Source of the DNA: Paramecium octaurelia
Taxonomy: Eukaryota > Ciliophora > Oligohymenophorea > Peniculida > Parameciidae
Length of the DNA: 64,000 nt
Assembly (NCBI GenBank): GCA_905182995.1
Contig: CAJJDP010000031.1
Coordinates: forward strand, 191,725 to 255,724
Direction of reading: 5' to 3'
A program made the position numbers and the translations under genes. The notes under the pieces are model-generated. The model was given only the letters and a program-made list of their open reading frames with translations. It was not told where the DNA came from and did no database searches. This document shows positions 63,179 to 64,000 of this stretch, one piece after another; position 1 is the stretch's first letter, and every line of letters begins with the position of its first letter.

Positions 63179-64000
63179 ATAATTTTATTAAATATTTTAT
63201 AAATATGATTTTCCATGAAAATTCTAATATTCTATTAAGAATACCTAGTTTATTTATTATATTATATATGAATTCTATTTAAAAGACTTTGAAATTGAAA
63301 TTTTTGTTCATGCAATAACATTCATATTCTTTGCAAAACTGATGTAATGATAAATAAAGATGAATATATCAAAAATTATATAAATGTACACTATTTTTAG
63401 AATCCGATAGTCTTTATAAAGATAAAAGAGTACAATAATATAACAGAAACATAATAATATAATTAATTAATAGTAGTACTGTAATAAACTAATACAGGAA
63501 TAAGTCATTTTGTTAACTAATCTCTTGATTTTATCCCTTTAAGTAAGTTGGAATTTGGATAATTTTGAATTAAGGAATCAGTTTGTTAGATGATTTGAAC
63601 ATTTTTGATTGAATGAGTAAAGGTATGATTCTGAGTTCCCAGTTTTAGGAGAGATCTGTATATAGTAATCATTGTTTAGATTTTATATTTTAATGATTTT
63701 TGAAGAGTCCGAATTTAGAGATAGATAGTGTATTCAAAGATGTAGTGATTTGATTGGTTGATTTGAGATTAGTTGATTTTTTGATAGTTGAGGACATTGT
63801 TGTAATATTTAAATATAGATTGAGCAATAAATTTAATAATATTTTAATTTGATAACAAATTTGTTAATGATTAAAACCAGAACTAAACCTGTTTGTAAAA
63901 CTCACTTTAATTTGTCATCTAAACAAATTAGCAAATATAGAAAGTTTATCCTGAATTTAGTTAATCGAAAGTGGTTGAGATAAGTGGATGATGTTTCAAC
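63179..64000. other. Right end, no firm gene
   Basis: Two small minus-strand open frames occur: 63505-63672 (MITIYRSLLKLGTQNHTF, 55 residues, loosely LYR-like) and one starting at 63797 (MSSTIKKSTNLKSTNQITTS). They are in different frames with no GT between, so they cannot be spliced together. The remainder is A+T-rich. A gene may begin beyond 64000. Confidence 0.35.

Overview
The window looks like macronuclear DNA of a ciliate, most likely Paramecium (P. tetraurelia-like). It is about 70-75% A+T, genes are packed on both strands with short gaps, TAA and TAG are read as glutamine, and TGA is the only stop. Frames are restored again and again by tiny introns of 19-32 nt (mostly 22-28) that start GT(A) and end TAG, AAG or CAG. 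For many genes the exon sum is an exact multiple of three once these introns are removed. I saw no bacterial operons, CRISPR arrays, tRNA or rRNA genes, telomere repeats or recognisable transposons.

Left part (1-13.3 kb): a partial MORN-repeat protein with a kinase-like N-terminus; a membrane-anchored bZIP factor with an XBP1-like basic region; a zinc-binding/coiled-coil/TLDc protein; a large CD36/LIMP-2-like membrane protein; a small unknown protein; a 2.2 kb block with disrupted coding signal; a long coiled-coil protein; and a short ORF. Around 14,634 a single N separates two identical 1,324-bp copies carrying a casein kinase II beta gene, almost certainly redundant contig ends.

Middle (15.9-32.8 kb): homogentisate 1,2-dioxygenase, a coiled-coil protein, a Cys-rich secreted protein, a CDPK-like kinase, two related HTH proteins, a p24 cargo receptor, a heat-shock transcription factor, a secreted Cys protein, a second CK2 beta, an MGRN1-type RING ligase, an acyl-carrier-like protein without its serine, ribosomal protein eL43 that has lost most of its zinc cysteines, and a centrin-like protein.

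Right-centre (32.9-54.6 kb) is rich in cytoskeletal and signalling genes: a large protein of uncertain family, a trichohyalin-like protein, a MYND-finger/Aurora-like kinase fusion, a PKA catalytic subunit, SAS-6 (centriole cartwheel), several coiled-coil proteins, an acidic nuclear-type protein, a tail-anchored TPR protein, a TBC RabGAP and a multi-intron AGC kinase.

Right end (54.7-64 kb): a tail-anchored protein, ribosomal protein eS8, two tandem paralogues of a repeat protein of beta-trefoil/fascin-like character, a long perfect hairpin in an otherwise empty gap, Spt4, an unidentified protein, and a zinc-binding coiled-coil protein. Neighbours do not form obvious pathways; the recurring themes are basal body/cilium (SAS-6, centrin, MORN, coiled-coil proteins), phosphorylation signalling (CDPK, PKA, AGC, Aurora-like, CK2 beta) and stress transcription (HSF, bZIP). 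All calls rest on reading translations by eye; no database search was run.
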